Source of the DNA: Luidia sarsii | Lineage: Eukaryota; Echinodermata; Asteroidea; Paxillosida; Luidiidae | Length of the DNA stretch: 64,000 bases | Reading direction: 5' to 3' | Assembly: GCA_949987565.1 (NCBI GenBank) | Contig: OX465107.1 | Location: 4,223,212 to 4,287,211, forward strand | Part shown: positions 10,901-22,900 of the stretch, piece by piece | Position numbering within the stretch: the stretch's first letter is position 1 | Layout: the number at the start of each line of letters is the position of its first letter | The notes under the pieces: model-generated | Database searches by the model: none | What the model was told of the DNA's origin: nothing | Seen by the model: the letters and a program-made list of their open reading frames with translations, nothing else | Made by a program: the position numbers and the translations under genes

Positions 10901-13900
10901 ACACTTACTGGCAAACACCGGGACCAGTTCTGTTTAGTTTACATGAAGTAGTTCACATAAAACGTATACAGTTTGAAGATGGCTATGGTAGAAACCTTGC
11001 ACTCTACCTAAAATGCTGTATTTTTGGAGAAACGAGTAAATTAAATCGTTTACGTCTGACCCCTAGATCTAAACGATTTTTCGGAACAATAGGCCTACAT
11101 TGAATGCTGCATTTTCGCGAAACAAATGAAGCAGTTTCACAATTTTCTCGAGACTTGGTTGGCGAATTGAGCTGAAATTTTCACAGGTGTGCTATTTCAT
11201 GCATATGTTGGATCAGACAACGTATGGATGCTATTCTTTGACCTCGACCAATGTATTGTTTTTTCCTTTAAGGAAGCGGCATTATAAGCAACAGCCAAAG
11301 CTGTTAATCAGGATCCGGCTCTTTTAGCACCCCCCGGAAAAAAAAAAAAAAAAAAAAACTGAGCTCACCTTCCAGAGGCCATCTAGTACGGTGGGTCCAC
11401 TCAGCATCTGCTTGCCCAGACCGTCCACATACTTCTCAAAGCGCTCCATCTCCTCCACAAACTTGTCCAGTGTCTGCTTGTCGTCGTAGGGGTCTTTGGG
11501 CTTGGGGAAGGGCTGAGAGGCCGCTGAGGCCGGGGCGGTGGTGGTGGTGGTGGTGGTGGTGGTCTGCGGCCGGTCGGCCCAGAGGGGCTTGACGGCGGAG
11601 GCAGGGAGGGCTTGCCTGGTGGCGGAGGGTTGCGGCTCGGCCGGCTTGGCGGGAGGCGGGGAGGGCTGGCCGGGGCGCTTGAAGACCTCCGACAGGGCTG
11701 AGGCCGCCCCGTCGGGCGGGTGAGTCGGCAACTGGGGCGGCGACCCGGCGGACGAGGGCGGGCTGCTGCCCGTCGGGGCGGTCGGTGGCAGAGGCGGCGG
11801 GCTTCCGTTCGGCGAGGCGTCGATGTCTGCGTCGGCGGAGGGCTGAGTCTGCGGCATCAGGGGCTTGCCCAGGGAGATCTGCTCGTTGTCCGGGCTGTTG
11901 GAGAGGAGATCGCGGGCGCTGGGGTCCACCTTGACCGGCCGGAGGGAGGGCTGCGGCAGTCGCTGCTGCTCCTCCTTCAGGGCCCTGTTGACCTGCTGCA
12001 CCTGGTTGAGCGGCGGCTGGAAGGGCTGGCCGGCGACGGGCCCACCTGCCATGTGGGGAGGAGGAGGAAGGGTGGTGGCATTGAGAGGGTGGCCCTCCGG
12101 TGTGGCCCGGTAGGACGAGGACGGCGGGGTGGTCAGACTTTGGAAGGGTGGCCGCATGCTGGGGTGGTGGGAGTTGGGTGCTAAGGGGTTCACCGGGGGT
12201 GTCTGCATGCTCAGAGTGGTTGAAGGGTGGGCGACTAGGGCTGGGTTGTTACCTGCCGGTGGCATCCGGTTGCCGGATGGGCTCTGGCCGGGCGGAGGCG
12301 TCGGGGCTTGGGCTTGGGCCTGGGCGGGACCGGGCTGGGCGTATCCCTGCGAGGGGGGCTGCTGACTGGCGTACCCCACCACGCCCTGGATGCCCGGGTA
12401 AGGACCAGAGTGTGGTGGTGGTACCTGGGCTGGCTGAGGGGCGTACGGCGGGCGGGGCGGTTGGCCAGGACCTGTCTGTTGCTGCTGCTGTTGTTGAGTT
12501 GGCTGTTGGTGGGCTAGTGGAAGACCACTGCCACCGCCCTGTTGGGGATACTGGGTCCGAGGCCAGACCTGGCTGCTACCAGCCTGGGGGTACGCTCCCT
12601 GGGGCAACGGGCCGGGTCGTTGGGTCGGGGGCGGGTCTGCCACGGATACAGGGTGCTGCCCACCTGGCGTTGTCTGTGGCTGCTGCTGCTGCCCGACTGC
12701 GTAGCCTGCTGTCGGCAGCTGTCCCGCCGCCCTGGGCTGGTTGGCTCCAAGCTGAGGCTGGCCGACCGCTCCGGCCTGGGAGGACGGCTGACCCGCAGGC
12801 AGCGGAGTCTGCCCGGGGACGGGCTGCTGGGCACCGAAGCCCTGCTGCCCTGAGACTGGCCCCAGGCGCTGCGGGCCCTGTCCCAGCTGCTGCGGCTGTC
12901 TGAGGGGGCTGCCCTGCTGCGTGCTCGGGGCGGTGAATCCTGCCTGACTGAAGGGAAGCTGCTGCTGCTGCTGGTGGGGATGGTGTTGCTGCGGGGGCTG
13001 CTGTTGCTGCATTCCAGGCACTTGCTGTTGGCCCGAGCCAATCTGAGTCATCCCTTGTGGATGCTGCAGCCCCGGCCTGCCGCCATGCTGCGGACTCGCT
13101 GTCGGAGTCTGACTGGCCTGCATGTGTACTTGCTGTTGCTGCTGCTGTTGTGGTGGCATTTGAGGCTGCGGTTGACCGCTGGGTTGGCTGTAGGGGACCT
13201 GCTGAGGCCCGTGCTGCGGACTGGCCGTTGGCGTTTGGCTGCCTTGTGGATGCTGCGGGTAGTGCTGCTGCTGGAAGGCAGCCCGATGGGGCGACTGCAT
13301 GCCAGGTTGCTGCTGCTGCAGCTGTTGCGGCTGCTGGTAGTTCAAAGGCTGCTGCAGCTGGGGTTGACCAATCTGCTGCGACGTGATGGGGTAGTGAGCT
13401 TGGGCCGCCTGCTGTGTCACCATCGGATGGTTGGGTTGTTGTGGCTGCTGCTGCTGCGGCTGTTGTTGTGGCTGCTGCTGTTGCGGGTGATGCTGATGCT
13501 GCTGATTCACATGTTGGTATCCCGATGGCAGCTGGCCAGCCTGGGGCAACTTGCTAGATGGTTGCAGTTGACCCTCTGGGGGAACTACCGGCCTAAACTG
13601 TTGCTGACTAGCTCCTGGTTGTGGTTGTGGCTGTCCTTGTGGCAGTGACTGCGGTCCTTGTGGTTGCCCTTGTGGCAGTGACTGTGGTCCCTGTGGCTGT
13701 CCTTGTGGCTGTGGCAGTCCTTGTGGCAGTGACTGTGGTCCCTGTGGCTGTCCTTGTGGCTGTGGCAGTCCTTGTGGCAGTGACTGTGGTCCTGGTGGCT
13801 GTCCTTGTGGCTGTGGCTGTGGTCCTTGTGGCTGTGGCTGTGGCTGCAACTGCGGCTGGTGGTGATGTTGCTGATGCATTCCGGCGGTGGGCATCTGAGT

Positions 13901-16900
13901 GGCAGCTGCAGGGATCGGGGTGGTCACGCTGCTGACCATGGTGGTGCTAGTCGGTGGCTGCGCCTGCAGGCTGTTGTTGCTGGGCATACTGGCTGGCGGG
14001 ATGCTGTGCGGTGCCGTGTGGCCTTGCGGAGGCTGGGAGCTGGTTGGCACATAGCCCGGTTGCTGCTGCAGGTAAGGATTGGTGGGTTGCTGGTGGCTGG
14101 TCGGAGGTAACGGCGGCTGTTGCTGCGACTGGCTGAGAGACTGCGGCACCATGGGCTGCTGCATTGGGGTCCGGGTCCTGGGCAGCTGCGCCTGCTGCGG
14201 ATTGTAGCCCGCAGAAACTGCTGCAGCGGGCGGTGGCTGGGGCCCAGCCTGAGACATGGCCGGCATCGAGCTCCCGCCATAGGGCAGGCCGCCCGACTGC
14301 GGCACGGGGGGTTGTTGCTGCTGCTGCTGCTGCTGCTGGGGCAGCGGCTGGTGCTGCAGCACTTGGATCCCAGGCCGAGGGGGGCCGCCGGGCAAGGAGG
14401 TGACCGCCGGCGACGGAGATGGAGTGTTGGGCGCCGAGGGGGCGGTGGGCAGCGCCCTGGCCGGGTCTCGGGCCGCCCCGTGGACGGGTGACCCGCCAGG
14501 CGCCACACCCGGCAGGGCACCGGCGGGCACTCCTGCCGGGTACATCCCGGCGACCGCTCCCGGAATGACGGACATCGTCCCGGCCACACCTATCCCTGCC
14601 GACGGAAGCTGCTGCTGCTGCTGCTGTTGCTGCTGGGATGACTTGGGCTTCCAGAAGTCGGAGAGTTTGGGCCCGGCCGGTACGGGATCGACAGGAAGCA
14701 CTGGCTTCGGTGCAGTGGGTCGCGGTTGAGCTGTCAAAGAAAGAACAAAAAAATGAGAAAAAAATTCAAATAAAAAGGCCCGAATTGATTCAAGAAAACC
14801 TTATAGAATCCACAGGATAATCACATGAAAGCAACATATCGACATACACTAACGAGTTAGAGCTTTTCTTATAGAAAGCAATTGGCTACTCTGACCAACA
14901 ATAGGGCCCTTTCTGCTGTCTAAATAATCACGATCCAAAAACTGTTTTGTTTTTTCCTCACAGGCCAAGAAAGCGCAACGCACACCGATTGTAGTTAGCA
15001 GTTGTGGTCAAATGGTGGGTGTGTCCTTGAGGGTGGTCCACGCACAGAGATATATGAACAAGCACGGCACTTCCGTCAGAGTGCGAGCAGTGCATTGTGG
15101 GATTAAAATAAAAACCCGGTGCAATTCACATCGCGTCGCTAATAAACATGTCTATTTGGAAAAAGTCTTGTGTAGTAAAATAAAAAAATGATCGTATTAT
15201 AAGGCTTGACCACATGCAGATGCCTCTATGATTGTAAACCCCAAAAAATTGCCCCTCCCCCCAAAAAAAATTACTACCTACCTACACTATTTTGAAATGC
15301 CATGTAATCGGAAGCAGAACTATTTTTTATGGGGGGGGGGGGGCTTAATGACAAGGGCCGGAATGACCCTACCATCAACCCTAGCCCACCCTCCCCCCTC
15401 CCCTTACCTGGTTTGGGTCTGAGCCTGGCCAGGGTAGCCTCCCGCTAATGCTGGGACTCCCTGATGACAAGGGCCGGAATGACCCTCTCATCAACCCTAG
15501 CCCACCCTTCCCCCCCCCTTACCTGGTTTGGGTCTGAGCCTGGCCAGGGTAGCCTCCCGTTCCTGCTGGGACTCCCTGATGACAAGGGCCGGAATGACCC
15601 TCTCATCAACCCTAGCCCACCCTTCCCCCCCCCCTTACCTGGTTTGGGTCTGAGCCTGCACAGGGTAGCCTCCCGTTCCTGCTGGGACTCCCTGATGACA
15701 AGGGCCGGAATGACCCTCTCATCAACCCTAGCCCACCCTCCCCCCTCCCCTTACCTGGTTTGGGTCTGAGCCTGGCCAGGGTAGCCTCCCGTTCCTGCTG
15801 GGACTCCCTGATGACAAGGGCCGGAATGACCCTCTCATCAACCCTAGCCCACCCTTCCCCCCCCCCCTTACCTGGTTTGGGTCTGAGCCTGCACAGGGTA
15901 GCCTCCCGTTCCTGCTGGGACTCCCTGATGACAAGGGCCGGAATGACCCTCTCATCAACCCTAGCCCACCCTCCCCCCTCCCCTTACCTGGTTTGGGTCT
16001 GAGCCTGGCCAGGGTAGCCTCCCGCTCCTGCTGGGACTCCCTGATGACAAGGGCCGGAATGACCCTCTCATCAACCCTAGCCCACCCTCCCCCCTCCCCC
16101 TTACCTGGTTTGGGTCTGAGCCTGGCCAGGGTAGCCTCCCGTTCCTGCTGGGACTCCCTGATGACAAGGGCCGGAATGACCCTCTCATCAACCCTAGCCC
16201 ACCCTTCCCCCTCCCCTTACCTGGTTTGGGTCTGAGCCTGCACAGGGTAGCCTCCCGCTCCTGCTGGGACTCCCTGATGACAAGGGCCGGAATGACCCTC
16301 TCATCAACCCTAGCCCACCCTCCCCCTCCCCCTTACCTGGTTTGGGTCTGAGCCTGGCCAGGGTAGCCTCCTGTTCCTGCTGGGACTCCCTGATGAGAAG
16401 GGCCGGAATGACCCTCTCATCAACCCTAGCCCACCCTCCCCCCCTTACCTGGTTTGGGTCTGAGCTTGGCCAGGGTAGCCTCCCGTTCCTGCTGGGACTC
16501 CCTGATGACAAGGGCCGGAATGACCCTCTCATCAACCCTAGCCCACCCTCCCCCCTCCCTCTTACCTGGTTTGGGTCTGAGCCTGCACAGGGTAGCCTCC
16601 CGCTCCTGCTGGGACTCCCTGATGACAAGGGCCGGAATGACCCTCTCATCAACCCTAGCCCAACCGTACCCCCTACCCCTTACCTGGTTTGGGTCTGAGC
16701 CTAGCCAGGGTAGCCTCCCGTTCCTGTTGGGACTCCCTGATGACAAGGGCCGGAATGACCCTCTCATCAACCCTAGCCCACCCTTCCCCCCCCCTTACCT
16801 GGTTTGGGTCTGAGCCTAGCCAGGGTAGCCTCCCGTTCCTGTTGGGACTCCCTGATGACAAGGGCCGGAATGACCCTACCATCAACCCTAGCCCACCCTC

Positions 16901-19900
16901 CCCCCCCTTACCTGGTTTGGGTCTGAGCCTGGCCAGGGTAGCCTCCCGTTCCTGCTGGGACTCCCTGATGACAAGGGCCGGAATGACCCTCTCATCAACC
17001 CTAGCCCAACCGTACCCCCTACCCCTTACCTGGTTTGGGTCTGAGCCTGGCCAGGGTAGCCTCCCGTTCCTGCTGGGACTCCCTGATGACAAGGGCCGGA
17101 ATGACCCTCTCATCAACCCTAGCCCACCCTTCCCCCCCCCCTTACCTGGTTTGGGTCTGAGCCTAGCCAGGGTAGCCTCCCGTTCCTGTTGGGACTCCCT
17201 GATGACAAGGGCCGGAATGACCCTCTCATCAACCCTAGCCCACCCTTCCCCCCCCTTTACCTGGTTTGGGTCTGAGCCTAGCCAGGGTAGCCTCCCGTTC
17301 CTGTTGGGACTCCCTGATGACAAGGGCCGGAATGACCCTACCATCAACCCTAGCCCACCCTCCCCCCCCCCCCTTACCTGGTTTGGGTCTGAGCCTGGCC
17401 AGGGTAGCCTCCCGTTCCTGCTGGGACTCCCTGACGGCGGCGTTGGTGCGCTCCAGCAGCTTGGCCATGCCCTGCTGCAGCTTCTTGTAGAACTCGATGC
17501 CCTTGTGGGACTTGGCCAGGAGATCGTCGTAGACAGTGTAGGAGGCTATCAGCTCCTGGATCCTCTCCTCTCGTCTGACCACAAAAACAAAAAAAAGGGA
17601 GGGAAATAATAACAATAATAATATACGGTGATATACAACAATGTTGCAAACTGCTTACTGACATTTTGGCTTACTGACCAAAATGCAAATCTTAAAATTT
17701 AGTGGGCCTGAAAATTTAGTGGGCCTGACGTTTCAATCCTAGCAGGACCTTCCTCAAAGCTTTGAGAAAGGTCCTGCTAGGATCGAAACGTCAGGCCCAC
17801 TAAATTGTAAGAACAATAATAATAACTAGAGATTTATATCTGTTTGCCAACTGAACATAATACTCTTCCGCATCTGGTTCTCTTAAAAAAAAAAAAAAAT
17901 AACCTCCATTACTACCCCAAAAAGTGCACACATATTTTGTGCACAAAGGGACTTGAGACTTGATTATAATATTTAAACAATTCCTAATAAATCTTAACAA
18001 TGGTCAATCGGTTCCAAACCTAAGATTTTGAATGTCTAGCAAACTGCAAACTGCAGGCCAAATTGCAGCACGGACACCCCACCTCACCTCTTGGTAACCT
18101 CCGTCTGCATCCTCCTGGTGTCTGCGTAGCCGGCGTTGGCCTCTGTCAGGGCCTTCAGGATGTTGTCCTGGGCCGACAGGTTCTGCTCGATGTACGTGCT
18201 CAGCGTGTCATGCTTCTTCAGCTCCTCCTCAAAGAGTTCCTGTGGTAGGTCAGTGGCAATAGTAAAAAAACAAAAGTGGCAGCATCAGTCGGCAGTGCAA
18301 AGCATTCTTAAAGACCATACACACCATTGGTAAAGGTCTTAGAAACGTGTCCATACTTTGTCTATTATCCAGCATATGCATGAAATAACACACAGCTCAA
18401 TCTGTCAACCATGTTGCGAGAATATGGTGAAAAACTGGCTCATATTTTCATCAAACTTTGTTGGCTTTGAGGATCGTAAAATGCACCTTTCAATAGGTTT
18501 AAACTGGAAAATTGAGAGTAAATCTCGAAACAGTCGTCGGTAATTGCGAATGGAACATGTTGGATTCTTGCAAGCTGTGTGTCGGGGCTTTAAGGCTGGT
18601 AAGCATGGTTTTTTTTTTCTTCAAAAAGTTGTTTTAAAACGACCGTTGGAAATGCATACCAAATTCCACTTTTCATGAAAATGGCAGCATTCCAAGCGCT
18701 AAAAGTTCACAGCATGTCTGATACTGGTATTAAGTTCCACTTGAGTAAGTTACTTTAACAAAAGTCAGGTCGAAATTTGGATTTGTGCAAATGGTGTGTA
18801 GGGGCTTTAACTCATTACACAGCATTTTGGAAAGTGTGTGATCAGAGGACTCTGGACTGAGCTACAGCCCATGAGTAAGAGTCTGAGCAAGAGAATGACA
18901 TAGATCCTCGGCTATACCCTGAGCTACAGCCCAACCAGATCCTCAGCAAGAACCCGAGCCATAGACTGGGGTATAACCTGAGTTAGAGGTAGAGCCTGAT
19001 CTATACCCTGATCTGTAGCCCGAGATGGCGCATGAGCTACAGCCCATGTAAGTCTGTGCTACAGCCCAAATCTATAGGCTATATTATAGCCAATCCTAAT
19101 GTTCCAGCGGGAGCCTGTGCTAGGACCTGAGCTACACTCTCCGGTGTGAGCCTGAGCCGGAGACTGGGCCCACGATCTGAACCTGCCGCAGTGCAGTGCT
19201 GAGCCATGAAGTGGGGCCCGGATCTCTAGCCTGGGCAAATGGCAATGGCAACGGCCACGGCCTCCTCTTCCTCCTCTGACTTGCCTTCATGTTGCCCCCT
19301 TCTGTGGTGACGATGCGGCTGGTGATGTCGTCGGCAAAGAGCTGGTCCCGCAGCTGCGTCTGCAGGCTGGCCCGCTGCGCTTTCATCTCCTCCACCTTCT
19401 TGATGAGCACGCTCAGCCGGGACTCGGCCTCGCTGTCCGCCGAGGCTACGTGTGAAGAAGGCGCAGCAAAGAGTTTTCATAGATACACCATGATGTTTTC
19501 TTTGCGTGAAGGAGAATATAATTCAATGAGGGTTTGCCCAGCTCGACGTAATCAATCACGCTCAGTGCTTTTGCCTATAGCTGCCAAACTATCTTAAAAT
19601 TACTTCTGCTAAAAAACAGAGGAATCACAGATCTAAGCCAAAAATCAGAATTTGTTGTCAAGACCTTGTAAAAAGAGGAATGATTCATCCAAAATAGGAA
19701 TGGTTGGCAGCAATGATGGACAAATACCAGGCAGCTCAGGCCTTCCCGCCACACGACCTCGTCCCGGGTTTGAATCCCGCCCGAGCTGCCTGAAATGTTG
19801 TTTCATCAGACATCAGGCTTATTACGTCGAGCAGGGCCAACCCTCACCGAGTGCCGAGAGTTTGCTTCAGATCAAGGCCGAGGGAGGGATCATGCCGTTT

Positions 19901-22900
19901 ATACTTGATCGTGCCGGCACCGATCCGTCCGGAGGTCGCGCGCGCTCCCCGCGGTTGGGGGTGGACAAGCCGGACGCCTCACTCACTCTGCTGGCTCTTG
20001 ACGGAGGGCAGGGAGGCCTGGAGCTCCTCCAGCGGGCCGGCCAGCTGCCTGATGTTCTGGATGTGGACGCGCATGGCGCGGTGCAGCTCCTGGTTGGACT
20101 TGCTGGCCTTGTCGTGGCCCTCCCGGTACTTGGCAAACTCCGGCCGCACGTCGGCCAGGGAGGTGGCCGTCATCCGCTGGCCGCTCTCCTTCTGTGGAGG
20201 GGGTGGGGGGGGGGGAGAGAAAAGGGGAAGGCCGGGAAGGCGACAGCGTCACGACCAAGGGCCAATGCTATAGAGCTGCTTAACCCCTTGATGGCAGGAT
20301 TATTCTAGTGCCAATGGCCGGCACAGTGCCATTTCAAAAGCTCGCTAAACAATCAGAGAACAATAAAATAAATAAATAAGAGTGCACTATTTGTATCAGT
20401 GAATCAAATGTGGTACAATTCAGGAGGCTGTGTGGCTTTTGTCAAGGGATTATCAGCCCTCAAAGATGGGCCTTTTGTGTGTAGTCCAATGGACTACTGT
20501 GTGTGCTGCTACCCTTTGACTGCAAACATGCCTCCACTCCAGCGGACAAAGGATCCAGCTGGACGGCCCCAACAGAGCGTGCAATTTCTGGTAAAGGCAG
20601 CGGGTGCACTCCCCTTTTTGTCCAGTGACTGCATAGGTTGTGGGGCAGGCCAGAATGCTGTCTTCCATAACAGCGCGCAGACCCTCGATCATTCACAACG
20701 AAGTCCCACAATAGCGCCATTGTAACCGCTAATCTGGCAATTCATGCAGCAACTGACGTCATGATAAATATTGCTGAAAAGAGTCTTCGTCTGCAGTTTG
20801 GACAGTAGCGGCTTCCAAATTTCATAGTCACCAGAGCGGCTATAGACGTCACCCGTACGCAAGGGGGTTAAGCGCCAACATTTGCTGAAGCACAAAAAGT
20901 CACGATTCACTGCCAACCCAAACTTCACTATTCTTCCATGCAATTAAAGCCAGCCCCATCTCGCTCACCTGAAAGGCTGCCTCCTGCTTCTCCTCCGTGT
21001 CCAGGATTTCCTGCAATTCTTTCACGTCGCCGTCGACGTCAAGCACAACATTGGACAATTCTGTTGACAAAGAACCACCAGGGGGTGAGGGAGGGGGAGA
21101 AACAAGACACTTAAGCCGCGTTTCCACTGGACTTATTGTGGTCAAAGTAACCTAGACTATGGTTACTTTTCCCACTTTAAGTCCAGTGGAAACGGCCCAG
21201 TTAAATTTCCTCTCGGTTACTTTAACCGAGCCGAATGGTTACTTTTACCGGCCAACCTCTGCCCAGTAAAAGTGACCAGGTAAGTTTAACCAAGCCGATT
21301 CGTCCAGTGGCAACGCGCCACTCGGTAAAACGTGACTCGGCCTACATGCACTGTGCACAATGATTTTTTGCCAGCTCGGTTACTTTAACCATCGTCTCGG
21401 TTAAATTGACCGACTCAAAAGACCAAGTGGGAACGACGGTCACATTTGACCATTGTAAATCTAACCATTGTTAAATTTTAGTCCAGTGGAAACGCGGCTA
21501 TAGAAAGTTTTTTTCAAATGCTAAACAATTGTCACAATCTTTGATGCTTAATCATTATAACATCAGTTCATTTGACTCCATCTTTCAGCAGTGCAGTATG
21601 GCTTCGTGCTACTTACGGACACCTCTCTACAGTTCACACCTTACTCTCAGCACTGGAGCCCGGTACTGTAAGTGATAACTTCCGGTGCCAATTCTCATGC
21701 AAAGAACATGGTTCCAATGTCAATGGACAAAAACGTTTGGTCCGTAACTTCCGCTTCCACTTTTAATGCTAGATGCATGCTTCCTGTAAAAGCACTTTCA
21801 TACTTCTGGGCATGGCTCTCACAAAGCCTTACGATACATCGTTACTGAAATTACGATGGATAACCCATTGCAAGTTGTGATACAATATAGGAGGGGTTTG
21901 CGGTGACACCATGGCTTTTCATGATAGTGTATTTTTTTGCTTGAACTTTCCTTCCCTCAGGAGGCGACAATGTCACCAACAAATGCCTGATAAAGATGAC
22001 AAAACTACCAGACATTGGCCTGGCCTGACGTCCCTACAAGAACCTGAGAAGCGAGGAGCTGACAAACCTGGCTTCATTTGATGGTTTCAAGGATTGTCTG
22101 GATGGCTTGTGATATCATTGATATTTTCATATCTGAGCTCTCTGTACACCAACATCCCCCAGGAAGAAGGCATTCAGGCGTGCTCCTCTGCCCTAGTCTA
22201 ACCAACCCATATCTGACGTAACCATCCTCATCAGACTTAAATAAGACTTCAGGCTTTGCGTGGTGGGTTAATCAATATAGGAAGGTTTGCGGTGACACCA
22301 TGTTCTTTAAAGAAGAGGCGTGGTTCTGAAAAGAACCTGAGTGGTAACTCGACGTTCCGACCAGTATGCTCTGGCCGTCATCAGGCGAATGAAGTTGTGA
22401 TAAGCCGTATGGTTTCTGTGCATCGCTCATGGTCATGTGACTGATCATAAGTAAGTTTGATGAAATCGATCACTGATCGGCTGCGTGTAAAAAAAAACAA
22501 CCCAAAAACACACTTGAGGCGCTTGCCAACGGGCGCATACAGGCATGCAACTCTTGAATTGTAAAAAAAGAGGAAAATGTCCGAATGAAACTGCGAGCGC
22601 GAAGCACAAAGCCCTTACGGTGTGTGGTTTGGGGCCTGCTTAAGGGCCCGGGAAAATTTTAGATTCTAGATGCTCTGTGGTGCATTCTGAGTAGTTTGTG
22701 ACAACTTATGACTTTGATTTATAAACAATAAAAAATAAAAAAATTAAAATATTTTTTTATTTTTTTAATGGCCCAATTAAATAAAACGCTGAAATCCGCG
22801 GATCTGCGGACAAGTTGCATGCCTGGCATACCTTGCATGCTGCTAACGAGCTGCTTGATTGGATCAGTCTTGACACTGAGGGCGGCACACACCTCCAGCA

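Noticed and set aside
12100..12903. 267-codon plus-strand frame
   Set aside because: Antisense shadow of the Pro/Gln-rich exon 16.
15464..17609. Several frames of up to 306 codons with repeated CWDSLMTRAGMTLSST on the plus strand
   Set aside because: Antisense and out-of-frame readings of the exon-end array; the meaningful reading is on the minus strand.
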